From Rhodospirillales bacterium (lineage in GTDB: Bacteria > Pseudomonadota > Alphaproteobacteria > Reyranellales > Reyranellaceae), in the NCBI GenBank assembly GCA_009377525.1, contig WHTW01000038.1:1-55339 (forward strand): a DNA stretch of 55,339 nt. The letters are read 5' to 3'. Below the pieces are notes generated by a model. That model ran no database searches, was not told the origin of the DNA, and worked only from the letters and a program-made list of their open reading frames with translations. Position numbers and translations under genes: made by a program. This document shows, one piece after another, positions 23,658 to 32,725 of the stretch; within the stretch, counting starts at the first letter, position 1, and each line of letters begins with the position of its first letter.

Positions 23658-25001
23658 TCAGGTTCGCATGTAGCCCTCGAGCTCGCTGGCCGCGAAGCCC
23701 AGCACCTTGTCCATTGGCTCGCCCTTGATGGCGTAGCGCACCACCATCTGGGTCTGAAGCCCCTGCCGGTAGATCTGAACGGCGATCTTGTGTGGCGCGG
23801 GTGCGGCGGCAATCGACAGGATCTGGTGGTTGTACGGGTTGGAGTAGTGATAGAGCGTGCCCTTGGGCGGCCCCTCTTCTGCCCACACTTTCAGAGTCGT
23901 CAGGTTGGCGAACGCCGGAATGTCGTAGCCGGCGCTGGCCTTCACCATCGACTCGATCGCACTTGCCTGCGACAGGGCGGTCAGCAGGCTCTTTGCGGCG
24001 CTCTGGTTCTTGCCGAAATTCCAGACTCCCCAGAACGGTGTCGTGAACGGACCGTAGCGTCCGGCGGGGCCGGCGGCCATGCCGTGGTGCCATGTCTGCT
24101 CGGCGACTTCCGGCTTGTCGCGCCGCGCGACCGCCCAGGCGCTGGGCGGGTTCATGATCAGCGCGGTCTTGCCGGCGACAAACGCCTTGTTGTTGCTGGC
24201 GTCGTCCCAGGCCGGCGCATCCGGCGGCAGATAGGCGACGAGCTGCTTCCAGTACTCGAGCGCCTTCTTGACGTTGTCGCTCTTGACCGTGATGTCACCC
24301 TTGGCGTTCACGAGCTCCGCACCGAAGCTCTGGAAAATGGCGCCGCAGGTATCGACTGAATCGGCCGTCGTGCCGAGCCCGATGCCGAACGGCACGCCCG
24401 CCTTGTGGCAGGCCGCCGCCGCCTTCAGGAAGGCGTCGAGCGTCCAGTTGTCGGCCTTGGGGGGTGCACCCACCGGATACATCGCCTGGATGTCGATGCC
24501 GGCGTGCTGCTTCAGGAGGTCGATGCGTGACGCCGGTCCCTTGAACTGGGCTCCCGGGGTTGCCGGCACGCCAAGCCACTTGCCGTCGATCTTGCCGAGG
24601 TATGTCGTGATCGCGCTGGCCGCGCCGTTCTGCTTGACCAACTGCCCCATGATGTCGTCCACCGGCACGAGCTGATCCGAGTATCGCGCACAATCCCAGC
24701 TGCCGAGCACCAGGATGTCGTGGCCCGACCGCGCCTGCGCCTCTGCAGCCCCGGTCAGGATCAGCTTGTTGCCCTGCGATGTGATGAAGTCGATCTGCAG
24801 GTCGACCTTCTCCTTCTCGGCCCATGCCTTGGCGACGGCCTCGGCGCCCTTGTTGGCGCCCGGCACCCAATGGTCCCAGAAGCCGATCGCCAGCTTGCCG
24901 GCGGCATAGGCACCCCGCACGAACGGCGCGGCCGCCATGGCCGACGAGAGAGCGGCCGTGCTGGCCACGAAACGACGCCGACCGATTGTCTTCCTGGTCA
25001 T
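23658..25001 (-). CDS. Orphan ABC transporter substrate-binding protein (family 1)
   Basis: A 447-residue periplasmic protein with a twin-arginine-type leader (MTRKTIGRRRFVASTAALSSA; RRRF then a hydrophobic run). The mature part is of SBP_bac_1 type: FWDHWVPGANKGAEAVAKAW, DFITSQGNKLILTGAAEAQARSG and VNAKGDITVKSDNVKKALEYW. GKTALIMNPPSAWAVARR is the lobe-crossing part, as in sugar and polyol receptors. The ATG follows AGGAGGAA. No permease or ATPase gene is adjacent, so it must work with a transporter elsewhere. The ligand is unknown. Confidence 0.9.
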   Translation of the reverse strand: MTRKTIGRRRFVASTAALSSAMAAAPFVRGAYAAGKLAIGFWDHWVPGANKGAEAVAKAWAEKEKVDLQIDFITSQGNKLILTGAAEAQARSGHDILVLGSWDCARYSDQLVPVDDIMGQLVKQNGAASAITTYLGKIDGKWLGVPATPGAQFKGPASRIDLLKQHAGIDIQAMYPVGAPPKADNWTLDAFLKAAAACHKAGVPFGIGLGTTADSVDTCGAIFQSFGAELVNAKGDITVKSDNVKKALEYWKQLVAYLPPDAPAWDDASNNKAFVAGKTALIMNPPSAWAVARRDKPEVAEQTWHHGMAAGPAGRYGPFTTPFWGVWNFGKNQSAAKSLLTALSQASAIESMVKASAGYDIPAFANLTTLKVWAEEGPPKGTLYHYSNPYNHQILSIAAAPAPHKIAVQIYRQGLQTQMVVRYAIKGEPMDKVLGFAASELEGYMRT

Positions 25002-25184
25002 GAACGTTCCTCCTGTTGTTGTTGCTCGCGTGATCGCGATGCGGTGGCCTTTCCGGCCCTGTTTGGAATGCTAGGCTAGGCACAAGCCACACGTCCGGGC
25101 AACGAAATTTCGCGCCGCGGCGCGCTTCGTATTTAGCCTTGTCGGCGCCCTCTCCAGGCGATCGTCGGACGCCGCGGATGGCTG

Positions 25185-25727
25185 TTGGGCGCCGGATATG
25201 CCACTCGTCGGCGTATTGCGAGGTGCGACTGGCTAGGACAGTCGCTGCAACGGATCGTCCTTAACACCCTTGCCCTGCTGCTGGCGTTCGACACCAGCTT
25301 GGCGCAGCAGGCGGGGGGCTTCGTCGGTCAGTGGCAGGGCACTGTCGATGGCATTGGCGAGGCAAGGATCGTCATCACAAGCGTCAGGGCCGATGGACGC
25401 GTCGAGGGCCGCATGTTGTTCGCCCTGCAGTCGCACGTCGCGACCTTCACTGACAAACCCATCCGGTCCAGAATACGAGCGTCAGCGTCGTGTCGGCCGC
25501 CCGGCGGCTTCCCTCTCTCCATTTTCGACACGGTCCTGAACGGGCTCACCGTTCGCGGCTCGATCGTGGGGACGCGGCTCGACCTGCAGGAGGCGCCGGC
25601 CTTCGCGGCCGAAGGCAAGGTGGCGGCGACGATCGAGACGGCGGCGCTTGAGGACATCAACGGGATTTTCAGCCGTATGAAGCAGGGCGACATTCGCGGT
25701 CGCATTGTGCTCGATTTTCGCGCTTGA
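25185..25727 (+). CDS. Secreted protein of unknown function, possibly frameshifted
   Basis: 180 residues if read from TTG 25185; no better start codon with a ribosome site is seen. A hydrophobic segment (RIVLNTLALLLAFDTSLAQQ) acts as a signal peptide. Then GGFVGQWQGTVDGIGEARIVITSV and GRVEGRMLFALQSHVATFTDK read like a small beta-sandwich protein. Between about residues 97 and 115 the sequence turns arginine/proline-rich before VLNGLTVRGSIVGTRLDL restores a regular pattern. The alternative frame over the odd stretch reads VQNTSVSVVSA, so compensating frame changes are possible. Function unknown. Confidence 0.55.
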   Translation: MGAGYATRRRIARCDWLGQSLQRIVLNTLALLLAFDTSLAQQAGGFVGQWQGTVDGIGEARIVITSVRADGRVEGRMLFALQSHVATFTDKPIRSRIRASASCRPPGGFPLSIFDTVLNGLTVRGSIVGTRLDLQEAPAFAAEGKVAATIETAALEDINGIFSRMKQGDIRGRIVLDFRA

Positions 25728-25746
25728 TGGCGGTCGAAGCGACGTC

Positions 25747-26730
25747 TTAGTCACGCGGATTGCGGAGAACGATGCAAGCGCCGCCCGCTGCCCGCAGCTT
25801 CGCACACAGCGCGTTCGCGTCCGTCCGGCTGTTCTCCGAGACTCGGACGATGAACCTTGCGGGCGCCCGCCGGCGCGCGTCCAGGACCAGCGGCAGTCGG
25901 TCGCCCAGAACGGCATCGTACTTGCGCCGCAGGCGCTCGTAGGTGGCCAGCACACGTCCTTCGGACCAGGTGCCGGCGAGCTGGACACCCCACGGCCCCC
26001 ACGCCGGGTCGGAGGTAAGGGCGCGACGACGGCGCGGACTGTCCATCATCAGCTTGGCGAGCTCGACGCAGCGCGCGCCCATCGCAGCGTTCGAGGACGG
26101 CGTGTCCGAGGACTGCACCTGCGGCGGCGCCCGCGAAGCCCAGGTCTCCGCGGGGTAGCCCGTGACGATGAGGACGTAGGCCACCGTCTCGCCGGGAAGG
26201 CGGCGGCGGCCTGCGAGCCATGCTTCGACCTGGCCGGGGCCGGCATTGTAGGCTGCCGCGGCCAGGCCAAGGTTGCCGCGGAATGTTTGACGCAGTTCAC
26301 GCAGATAGCTCGCCGACTCGCGCAGCGCCTGCAGCGGCTCGAATGCGTTGGTGAGCCCGCGTGTCGCGGCGGTTTGCGGCATGAACTGCGCGATGCCCTG
26401 CGCTCCAGCCGGGCTGACCGCCGTCGGATCGAAGCGGCTCTCCTGCCAAATCAGGCGCGTGAAGAACTCCTCGGGGAGCTCATTGTCGGTCGCCGCCTGC
26501 GCCAGGGTGCGGCAGATGTCGTCAACGGAGGGACGCGGATCCCTTGCGTCCACCTCGGTCGTCGCGGCCGGTGCAGCCTCATCGCCTAGGGCATTGGCGC
26601 CGCCGCCTTGTGGCTTGGCGCGCGCCAGCGTGGGGTGCGACAGGGCAGCAGCGAGCACCACACATGCCGCCGTGAGACGCAACATCAGCTCCCACCACAG
26701 CATCGCGCGCTTCATCGGATGTAATGGCAT
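25747..26730 (-). CDS. Lytic transglycosylase (SLT domain) with SPOR-like C-terminus
   Basis: 327 residues from ATG 26730; ATG 26715 is also possible, and a longer in-frame reading to 26898 looks non-coding at its start. The membrane/signal segment ACVVLAAALSHPTLARA is followed by a linker and the SLT domain. That domain has FFTRLIWQESRFDPTAVSP (catalytic glutamate in ESRFDP), GAQGIAQFMPQTA and LGLAAAAYNAGPGQVEAWL, all family signatures. It cleaves the peptidoglycan glycan strand to 1,6-anhydro ends. The last 50 residues (RFIVRVSENSRTDANALCAKL, ACIVLRN) resemble a SPOR repeat that would bind denuded septal glycan. Confidence 0.88.
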   Translation of the reverse strand: MPLHPMKRAMLWWELMLRLTAACVVLAAALSHPTLARAKPQGGGANALGDEAAPAATTEVDARDPRPSVDDICRTLAQAATDNELPEEFFTRLIWQESRFDPTAVSPAGAQGIAQFMPQTAATRGLTNAFEPLQALRESASYLRELRQTFRGNLGLAAAAYNAGPGQVEAWLAGRRRLPGETVAYVLIVTGYPAETWASRAPPQVQSSDTPSSNAAMGARCVELAKLMMDSPRRRRALTSDPAWGPWGVQLAGTWSEGRVLATYERLRRKYDAVLGDRLPLVLDARRRAPARFIVRVSENSRTDANALCAKLRAAGGACIVLRNPRD

Positions 26731-26907
26731 GAAACTGTCACGATGAGCTTCTTCCCGCGCTTCCCGGGTTACTGCCGGATCAGCAGAGATCGCACCATAG
26801 CGTGACAAGAGTACCGGCCAAGCCCGCTCCCAGCCACAACGAACCTGACGAGGTCCTGCGCAGCGCCTAGCTGGCCTCTGCAAACGTAATTTCCTCATCT
26901 GTCCGCA

Positions 26908-27975
26908 TTAGCCTGCCAGCTCGACGATCTGGGCAGTCAGCCCCATCACCTCAGCAGCCTGCTTGGCAAGCTCCTTGGCGCCTGGAGCGTCCGCAAGCGT
27001 TACGACCACCATATTGAGCGACGGCACCATGAGGGCAAACTGCGCACCGTAGCCCCAAGCCAGGTTGACAACTCGTCCGTGCAGCATCCCAGTGAACCAC
27101 AGGTATCCATAGTCGATGTTGGTCATTGGCCCGACTTGCCAACCCAGGGCGATGTGGCGGCGCGTGCTCTCTGCCACCCATTGTGCCGGAACGACCTGTC
27201 TTCCCCGCCATCGCCCGCCATCGACCATCGTCCACGCAAGTCGGGCCAGATCGCGCGCGCGAAGCCTGAGGCCCGAGTCTGAGCGGACGTGGCCGATGGC
27301 ATCGCGTCGCCAATCGTAGTCATAGTCGCCGATGCCGAGCGGCGAAAAAAGCGAGGCTCTGGCGAAGTCCTCCACTGATCGGCCAACGGCGCGAGCCAGG
27401 ATCGGCCCAATCAAGGAGACGGCTGCGCTGCTGTACCTCCATACAGGTGGAGTGGCTGGCTGGAGTGGCACGTCCAGAACCTGCGGTTCCAGGCCCCTCG
27501 TGTCCGATTGCCTGTCATCGGGAAAGCCACCGGTCTGCGTGAGTATCTGCGCAAGCGTCACCCCATTCACTGCTGACGTGGGGACTCTCGCGGCTGCCTC
27601 GGGCAGGAGTTCGGCTATCGTTTGATTGAGGCTCCTGAACTTTCCCTGCTCCAGGGCAATGCCGACGAGGATGGAGGAGACGCTCTTTGTAATCGAGGCG
27701 ATGTTACGGAGTGTCGAAGCTTTGGAGCCGGCGTAATAGCGCTCCTCAATCAAGAATCCGTTTCGCACCACAACAAGGCTTCGGAGCGTATAGAGCGACG
27801 TCGCTAGATTCAAAATCTTGGCTGGATCCAAAATTCCATCCAAAGCCACCTTGTTGATGCCTTGGCTCTCAGGCGACGCCACGGGCCAGTCAGCCATGTC
27901 TGCGGCGCGCCCACCTGCTCCGATGAAGGTCAACGCCGACAGACCACCAGCGACTATCACGCGTCTCGATGTCAT
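26908..27975 (-). CDS. Serine hydrolase, beta-lactamase/penicillin-binding fold (class C-like)
   Basis: A 355-residue exported protein (leader VIVAGGLSALTFIGAGGRAA). The active-site SxxK is S94-I-T-K97 in NIASITKSVSSILVG. The second motif is Y181-S-S in place of the commoner YxN. The late HIALGWQVGPMTNIDYGYLW region is where the KTG-like strand is expected. Such proteins include esterases and D-aminopeptidases as well as beta-lactamases, so the substrate is open. The base composition is a little lower in GC than the neighbours. It starts 3 bases after the stop of the upstream hydrolase gene, so the two form an operon. Confidence 0.88.
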   Translation of the reverse strand: MTSRRVIVAGGLSALTFIGAGGRAADMADWPVASPESQGINKVALDGILDPAKILNLATSLYTLRSLVVVRNGFLIEERYYAGSKASTLRNIASITKSVSSILVGIALEQGKFRSLNQTIAELLPEAAARVPTSAVNGVTLAQILTQTGGFPDDRQSDTRGLEPQVLDVPLQPATPPVWRYSSAAVSLIGPILARAVGRSVEDFARASLFSPLGIGDYDYDWRRDAIGHVRSDSGLRLRARDLARLAWTMVDGGRWRGRQVVPAQWVAESTRRHIALGWQVGPMTNIDYGYLWFTGMLHGRVVNLAWGYGAQFALMVPSLNMVVVTLADAPGAKELAKQAAEVMGLTAQIVELAG

Positions 27976-27978
27976 GGT

Positions 27979-28782
27979 CTAGTTCCCGAGCGTTCGCTCG
28001 AAGAAGGCGCGAACGCGGCTGGCCGCGTCCTGGGTTGCCGCCTCGTTGTACTGCAGCCAATGACCGTATAGGCGGATCCCGTCGCGCAGTTCGGAGGCGA
28101 CGAACGAGTGATGGGTGTCGGGATAGACCACCAGTTCGACCATCGAGCGGTCGCCGGGTTCGCGCGGTGGCCCGAAGGTACCGGTCTTTCCGGCCGCCAT
28201 GTCCCGGCACGCCGCCGCCGGGGTCCAGTCGTCGAGCTCGCCGACAAGGACGAGCGTCGGCGCCGTCATGACGCCGGCCATGCCGGCACACCGGGGATAG
28301 AAGGCGACCCCGGAGCGGAACTTCACGGGGAACATCGGCTCGACCAGGTCGTGCTCGAGCGCCGTCAGCGCCGACCCGCCGCCCAACGAGATGCCCAGCA
28401 TGCCGACGCGATCAGCGCGCACGAACGGCTGCGCTGCGAGGAACTTCAAGGCTTGGTAGGCATCGAACGTCTGCTCGTTCAGGCCGCTGCCGCAGACGGT
28501 CGTCCGGCCGCGCGGCGTCAGGCTGTCGATCGCGGCGGCGACGTAGCCCCAGCTTGCCAGCCGGTCCGCCCAGGTCACGGCGACATTGTTGAAGCCGCCG
28601 CAGCCGTGCAGCACGACGACGGCGGGGAACGGTCCTGCGCCCGCCGGCCGCGCGAGGTAGGCCGGCAACGGCGCCTGGCCGTCGTTGGCGCCGGGGATCT
28701 CAGTGAGCGCGCCGGCAAGGCAGGGGTTTGCCGTGGTTGCCAGGGTAAGGATCGCCCCGAGAAGGGATCGCAGAGAAGGCAT
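27979..28782 (-). CDS. Dienelactone hydrolase family protein, exported
   Basis: A 267-residue alpha/beta hydrolase with signal peptide (LLGAILTLATTANPCLAGA). The oxyanion strand reads VVVLHGCGGFN. The nucleophile elbow is G130-I-S132-L-G, a serine instead of the cysteine of classical dienelactone hydrolases. The acid lies in LVGELDDWTP and the catalytic histidine in YPDTHHSF. It probably cleaves an ester or lactone in the periplasm. It is upstream of, and nearly contiguous with, the serine hydrolase gene. Confidence 0.88.
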   Translation of the reverse strand: MPSLRSLLGAILTLATTANPCLAGALTEIPGANDGQAPLPAYLARPAGAGPFPAVVVLHGCGGFNNVAVTWADRLASWGYVAAAIDSLTPRGRTTVCGSGLNEQTFDAYQALKFLAAQPFVRADRVGMLGISLGGGSALTALEHDLVEPMFPVKFRSGVAFYPRCAGMAGVMTAPTLVLVGELDDWTPAAACRDMAAGKTGTFGPPREPGDRSMVELVVYPDTHHSFVASELRDGIRLYGHWLQYNEAATQDAASRVRAFFERTLGN

Positions 28783-28987
28783 TTCGCAACCTCACCTGGG
28801 CCGCACTGGCTGGCTGATCGACTCTACACCCGGTTGCATCAACCGATACAGGGAGCAGTGGCGCCGGATGCGCCGCGCCGGCAACTACCTGCACGATGCC
28901 TGATGTGCACGCCCGCATGCTCGCCACGCTTGACCCGTCGCCGCGCATCCTTACGATCCGCACCCATATTTTGTGGAGAAGTCCCGG

Positions 28988-30181
28988 ATGCCGGTCATCA
29001 ATCGTATTGCCTCGTTCCACAAGGACATGACCGCCTGGCGCCATGACATCCACAGCCATCCCGAGACGGCCTTCGAGGAAGTACGGACCGCCGACATCGT
29101 CGCCGACAGGTTGAAATCCTTCGGTATCGAGGTCCATTGCGGCCTCGCCAAGACCGGCGTGGTGGGCGTGCTGCGCTCGGGCACTTCCAAGCGGGCGATC
29201 GGCTTGCGCGCCGACATGGACGCGCTCGACGTGCATGAGACCAACGAGTTCGACCACAAGTCGATGATCCCCGGCAAGATGCATGCCTGCGGCCATGACG
29301 GTCACACCGTGATGCTGCTGGGCGCTGCCAAGTACCTGGCCGAGACCAGGAACTTCGACGGCACCGTCTACTTCATCTTCCAGCCGGCCGAGGAGAACGA
29401 GGGCGGCGGCCGCGTCATGGTCGAGGAGGGGCTGTTCGAGAAGTTCCCGGTCGAGGGCGTCTACGGCATGCACAACATCCCGGGCATCCCGGTCGGCCGC
29501 TTCGCCGTCCGCCCCGGCCCGATGATGGCGGCCTACGACATCTTCGAGGTTGTGGTGAAGGGCGTCGGCGCCCACGGCGCCATGCCGCACCACGGCATCG
29601 ACCCGGTGGTGGTGGGCTCGCACATCGTGACGGCGCTGCAGTCGATCGTGGCGCGCAACGTCGACCCGATGGACACCGCCGTGGTCTCGACCACCCAGAT
29701 CCATGCCGGCGACACCTGGAACGTGATCCCGCAGGAATGCACCCTGCGCGGCACCGTCCGCACCTTCAAGAAGCCGGTGCAGGACATGATCGAGCGGCGC
29801 ATCGAGCAGGTCGCGCGCAACGTCGCGGCGGGCTTCGGCGCCGAGGTCACCAAGTGGCGCTACGAGCGGCGCTATCCCGCGACCGTCAACAGCGAGCAGG
29901 AGACCGAGTTCGCGGCCAAGGCGGCCTCCGCGCTGGTCGGCCTGGAGAACGTCAACCGCAACCCGACACCCGCCATGGGCAGCGAGGACTTCGCCTGGAT
30001 GCTGCTGAAGCGGCCGGGCTGCTACATCTGGATCGGCAACGGCGACGGCGCGGGCAGCTGCATGGTCCATAACCCGGGCTACGACTTCAACGACGAGATC
30101 CTGCCGATTGGCGCCTCCTACTGGGCGACGCTGGTCGAGCAGCAGCTCGCGCGCGAGGCCTTGCCGCAAGCGGCGGAGTAG
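28988..30181 (+). CDS. M20 family amidohydrolase (aminoacylase/hippurate hydrolase type)
   Basis: A 397-residue metal-dependent hydrolase of N-acyl amino acids. ATG 28988 follows GGAGAAG; the GTG five codons earlier overlaps that site and is less likely. The metal-binding motif HACGHDGHTVML (residues 99-110) contains the cysteine and histidines of the M20D group. PAEENEGGGRVMVEEGLF carries the catalytic glutamates, and GMHNIPGIPVG and GAHGAMPHHGIDPV give further ligands and the dimer contact. TPAMGSEDFAWML supplies the last ligand region. There is no signal peptide, so it is cytosolic. It is followed 9 bases later by a DUF6671-like gene. Confidence 0.94.
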   Translation: MPVINRIASFHKDMTAWRHDIHSHPETAFEEVRTADIVADRLKSFGIEVHCGLAKTGVVGVLRSGTSKRAIGLRADMDALDVHETNEFDHKSMIPGKMHACGHDGHTVMLLGAAKYLAETRNFDGTVYFIFQPAEENEGGGRVMVEEGLFEKFPVEGVYGMHNIPGIPVGRFAVRPGPMMAAYDIFEVVVKGVGAHGAMPHHGIDPVVVGSHIVTALQSIVARNVDPMDTAVVSTTQIHAGDTWNVIPQECTLRGTVRTFKKPVQDMIERRIEQVARNVAAGFGAEVTKWRYERRYPATVNSEQETEFAAKAASALVGLENVNRNPTPAMGSEDFAWMLLKRPGCYIWIGNGDGAGSCMVHNPGYDFNDEILPIGASYWATLVEQQLAREALPQAAE

Positions 30182-30190
30182 CATCATCGG

Positions 30191-31075
30191 GTGATCGGCG
30201 GTCGCGCCGTGGCTTTGACAGGACATCCCTACGCCAACCAGCGCATCGGCTTGGCGACCATGCACTCCAAGGAGCTTGCGCTGGCGCCGCCGTTCCGCCG
30301 CCTGCTGGGTGCCGAGATCGTGGTCGCGCCGGACCTCGACACCGACCTGCTCGGGACCTTTTCGGGCGAGCTGCCGCGGCCCGATGCCCTGGTCGAGACC
30401 TGCGTGCTCAAGGCCGAGCTTGCCTTCCGCTCGCTCGACGTCGACTGCGCCGTCGCCAACGAGGGCAGCTACGGGCCGATCGACGCCGTGCCGCTGGTGC
30501 CGAGCGGCGTCGAGATCATGGCCTTTCTCGACCGCCGCCGCGGCATCAGGATCATCGAGACGCTCTCCACGCATCGCACCAACTGGCGCCTGATGCGATT
30601 CAAGGCGGGCGACCCCACCGTACCCTTGGTGGTCAAGGCGATGGGCTTTCCGCGCTACGGCGTGTTCGTGGTCTGCAGCAGCGACTGGAGCCACCCGATC
30701 AAGGGCCTGTCCACCGTCGACGACATCGTGGCGGCTCTGGACCAGGAGGCCAGCCGGTCGGAGGATGGGCTGGGCGTGCTGTATGCCGACATGCGCGCCC
30801 ATCGCAATCCGGCCCGCATGCGCGCGCTGCGGGCGCTCTCCTGGAAGCTCGCCAAGCGGCTGGAGCGGCTTTGCCCGAGATGCCACGCGCCGGGCTTCGG
30901 CGGCATCGGCAACCGCCGCGGCCTGCCGTGCGAGGACTGCGGCAAGCCCACCCACTGGGTGCATTTCGAGATCGACGGCTGCTCGGTCTGCGGACAGGCC
31001 GAGACGCGGCCGCGCAAGGACGGGCGGACGACGGCGAAGAAGCTTTCCTGCGCGAGCTGCAATCCGAAGCGTTGA
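30191..31075 (+). CDS. DUF6671-like protein with C-terminal zinc-ribbon
   Basis: A 294-residue protein starting at GTG 30191. The N-terminal part has ATMHSKELALAPPFRRLLGAE, DLDTDLLGTFSGELPRP and VANEGSYGPIDAVPLVPSG, a pattern I associate with DUF6671. The C-terminal 70 residues are a double zinc-ribbon: CPRCHAPGFGG with LPCEDCGKPTHWV, then CSVCGQAET with SCASC. The pattern suggests a nucleic-acid-linked or metal-dependent enzyme, but no function is established. It starts 9 bases after the M20 gene and is probably co-transcribed. Confidence 0.75.
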   Translation: MIGGRAVALTGHPYANQRIGLATMHSKELALAPPFRRLLGAEIVVAPDLDTDLLGTFSGELPRPDALVETCVLKAELAFRSLDVDCAVANEGSYGPIDAVPLVPSGVEIMAFLDRRRGIRIIETLSTHRTNWRLMRFKAGDPTVPLVVKAMGFPRYGVFVVCSSDWSHPIKGLSTVDDIVAALDQEASRSEDGLGVLYADMRAHRNPARMRALRALSWKLAKRLERLCPRCHAPGFGGIGNRRGLPCEDCGKPTHWVHFEIDGCSVCGQAETRPRKDGRTTAKKLSCASCNPKR

Positions 31076-31083
31076 GGTGTACG

Positions 31084-31130
31084 CGTCCGACTTCCAGTTA
31101 AGGAGAACCGCTGCTCTATCAGCTGAGCGA
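31084..31130 (-). pseudogene. tRNA-like fragment (D-arm and anticodon arm only)
   Basis: On the minus strand GCTCAGCTGATAGAGC is an almost canonical tRNA D-arm. It is followed by AGCGGTTCTCCTTAAC, which resembles an anticodon arm whose 3' half no longer pairs. No TpsiC-arm (GGTTCGA) or CCA follows and no acceptor stem can be formed. It lies 9 bases after the DUF6671-like gene at the edge of the accessory stretch. The amino acid identity cannot be set safely (Arg or Lys types are closest). Confidence 0.5.
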
Positions 31131-31185
31131 CGAGTGCGGTTGAGACCCATTTTCGCGGCCGAAGTCCGGCGGTGCGACTCCTGAT

Positions 31186-32133
31186 TCAAGTGTACTGCAC
31201 TGGGGTTACTTGCGTCACCGTCTTGTCGAATTGTAGCCCCCAGTTGATGGTCTTCACGACTTCCAAGATCTTGCGGTTGCTCGAGGAAGGCGGCTTGTCG
31301 AAGCGCACGACCAAGCCGCGGAACCAGAGATTGTATTTAATCCTCATCCCCTCTGCCACGACAAAAGTCCCTCCTTTGAACGGATTTGCCGAAATGGAAG
31401 GTCTATCGCCCAGGAAATACTCGTGACCATCCCGCTGGCGTAGCCTGTACTCGTCCCGCTCCCCGCCTGAGGACGGAAACGCCCTCTTGTCGCGGTGACC
31501 ATAGAATCGGTCTGGAGGGCCAACGATGCCATCTTCCTTCCACGCTCCCTCGTAAAGCCCGATCGGCAGAGCCGTAGCGCCAAAGGCGAGAGAGGACGGA
31601 GAGCTTGGCGGAATCTGCCAGTGGGTGGGGGGATAAGATTGCCAAGCTCCCGTTGGTCCCGGTTGAAACCTGAGGCCGCCGCTGATCAACTGTCGATATT
31701 CGTATAGTCCGGGATTGGCCAGATCAGGATTCAGCTTCAAGTGGATCTGAAACGCCGCCTGAAACATGTGATGGCCTGGAAGGAATGGGTTATCAATCAG
31801 AACCAGCGGTTGAGTGACCAGGGGACGAAACGCCTTGATCGGGTCCACTTTGACAAACGATATCAGCGAGGCGACCTTCTTCCGCCATTCATAGTATTCC
31901 GCAACGCTGGCCGGCTGTGTACTCGGATCGATTGGGCGGTAGTATCCATCAGCGGGGTTTCGTCGCTCGGGATGATTGAGATAGAACACGACGCTGGCAA
32001 GCCAATCCAGATCACGATACTTGCCCTCTGGCTGCTTGAGCGCCTTCTCGACGAGCGGGTGCCACATGCCCGGGCCGAGTTCGAAAAGCTCGTAGAGTTC
32101 TTTCGTGAGATCGACGCTGGGGTTGAATGCCAT
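31186..32133 (-). CDS. Unrecognised 315-residue protein
   Basis: Starts at ATG 32133 with a strong AGGAGG 7 bases upstream. It has no signal peptide, no membrane segment and no catalytic motif that I recognise. The sequence is rich in aromatic residues, proline and glycine (GHHMFQAAFQIHLKLNPDL, PTHWQIPPSSPSSLAFG, YEYRQLISGGLRFQPGP). The C-terminal third has beta-rich runs (NPFKGGTFVVAEGMRIKYNLW), suggesting a globular secreted or toxin-like protein, but that is only an impression. Its GC content is visibly lower than the flanking genes. With a tRNA scar on one side and an IS3 scar on the other, it is probably laterally acquired. Confidence 0.65.
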   Translation of the reverse strand: MAFNPSVDLTKELYELFELGPGMWHPLVEKALKQPEGKYRDLDWLASVVFYLNHPERRNPADGYYRPIDPSTQPASVAEYYEWRKKVASLISFVKVDPIKAFRPLVTQPLVLIDNPFLPGHHMFQAAFQIHLKLNPDLANPGLYEYRQLISGGLRFQPGPTGAWQSYPPTHWQIPPSSPSSLAFGATALPIGLYEGAWKEDGIVGPPDRFYGHRDKRAFPSSGGERDEYRLRQRDGHEYFLGDRPSISANPFKGGTFVVAEGMRIKYNLWFRGLVVRFDKPPSSSNRKILEVVKTINWGLQFDKTVTQVTPVQYT

Positions 32134-32375
32134 TGCAGAACCTCCTGTGCGCCCTGCCTATGCCACGGCGGTTCAAGGTTCTCGACGTTGACGCACAGCG
32201 CATCGACAAGGCCACTGTGACCTGCTCCGATTCTTCGAACCACGGTTGGATTGAAGAACTGGCGTCTCCTGCGTGTACTTGTCCCTTCAAGAACGGCGTT
32301 GCAACGGCCCGGCGCGCGACGCCCCGTTGAACGCGGTGTCGCGGCCCGTTGCCGAAGCGGGAGCTGTGTCGTTCT

Positions 32376-32520
32376 TCAGCTTACGGCGAACGCCGCCAGC
32401 GTCAAATAGCCGAGGCTCGAATGCGGCCGCACCCCGTTGAAGCTCTTGCCGACGCCGTTCTGCCAAGGCTTCCCTTGGTCGATCAAGGCGGTCTCGATGC
32501 CCTGGTCGATGTGACGGTCA
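32376..32520 (-). pseudogene. IS3-family transposase remnant with internal deletion
   Basis: Translating the minus strand up to the stop at 32376 gives DQGKPWQNGVGKSFNG joined directly to VRPHSSLGYLTLAAFAVS. Both halves are hallmark ends of the IS3-family DDE integrase core. In an intact transposase they are separated by several tens of residues, including the catalytic glutamate region. The remaining 590-base gap (32134-32725) shows no other gene; 32530-32725 holds a small palindrome ATGATTCGAATCAT at 32700-32713. Confidence 0.82.
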
Positions 32521-32725
32521 GGCACTCGAGCTGTTGGCCGTTTGCGCGCGCTTTCCCACGCCGAATGGAGGCATCACCGCACTAGTCAGAAAGACTAGAC
32601 GACCGATTCCATGAAACCGATCCTAACGACAGCATTGCGGAAATCTCTGCAAACTGGCTTGGCATGCCGCTTCTCGGGCCGAACAGTTTCGGACAGTTTA
32701 TGATTCGAATCATGGAAACGTCCGA

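Noticed and set aside
26908..27975. A true beta-lactamase resistance gene
   Set aside because: The SxxK motif is present, but the second motif is YSS and no clear KTG is seen; the family includes many esterases and peptidases, so resistance is not claimed.
28700..31189. An 829-codon minus-strand open frame
   Set aside because: Complement of the M20 amidohydrolase and DUF6671-like genes, with low-complexity composition typical of shadow frames.
32700..32713. ATGATTCGAATCAT palindrome as a regulator site
   Set aside because: It lies after the end of the response-regulator gene and before an IS scar, not before any start codon; a 14-base palindrome there could be chance.
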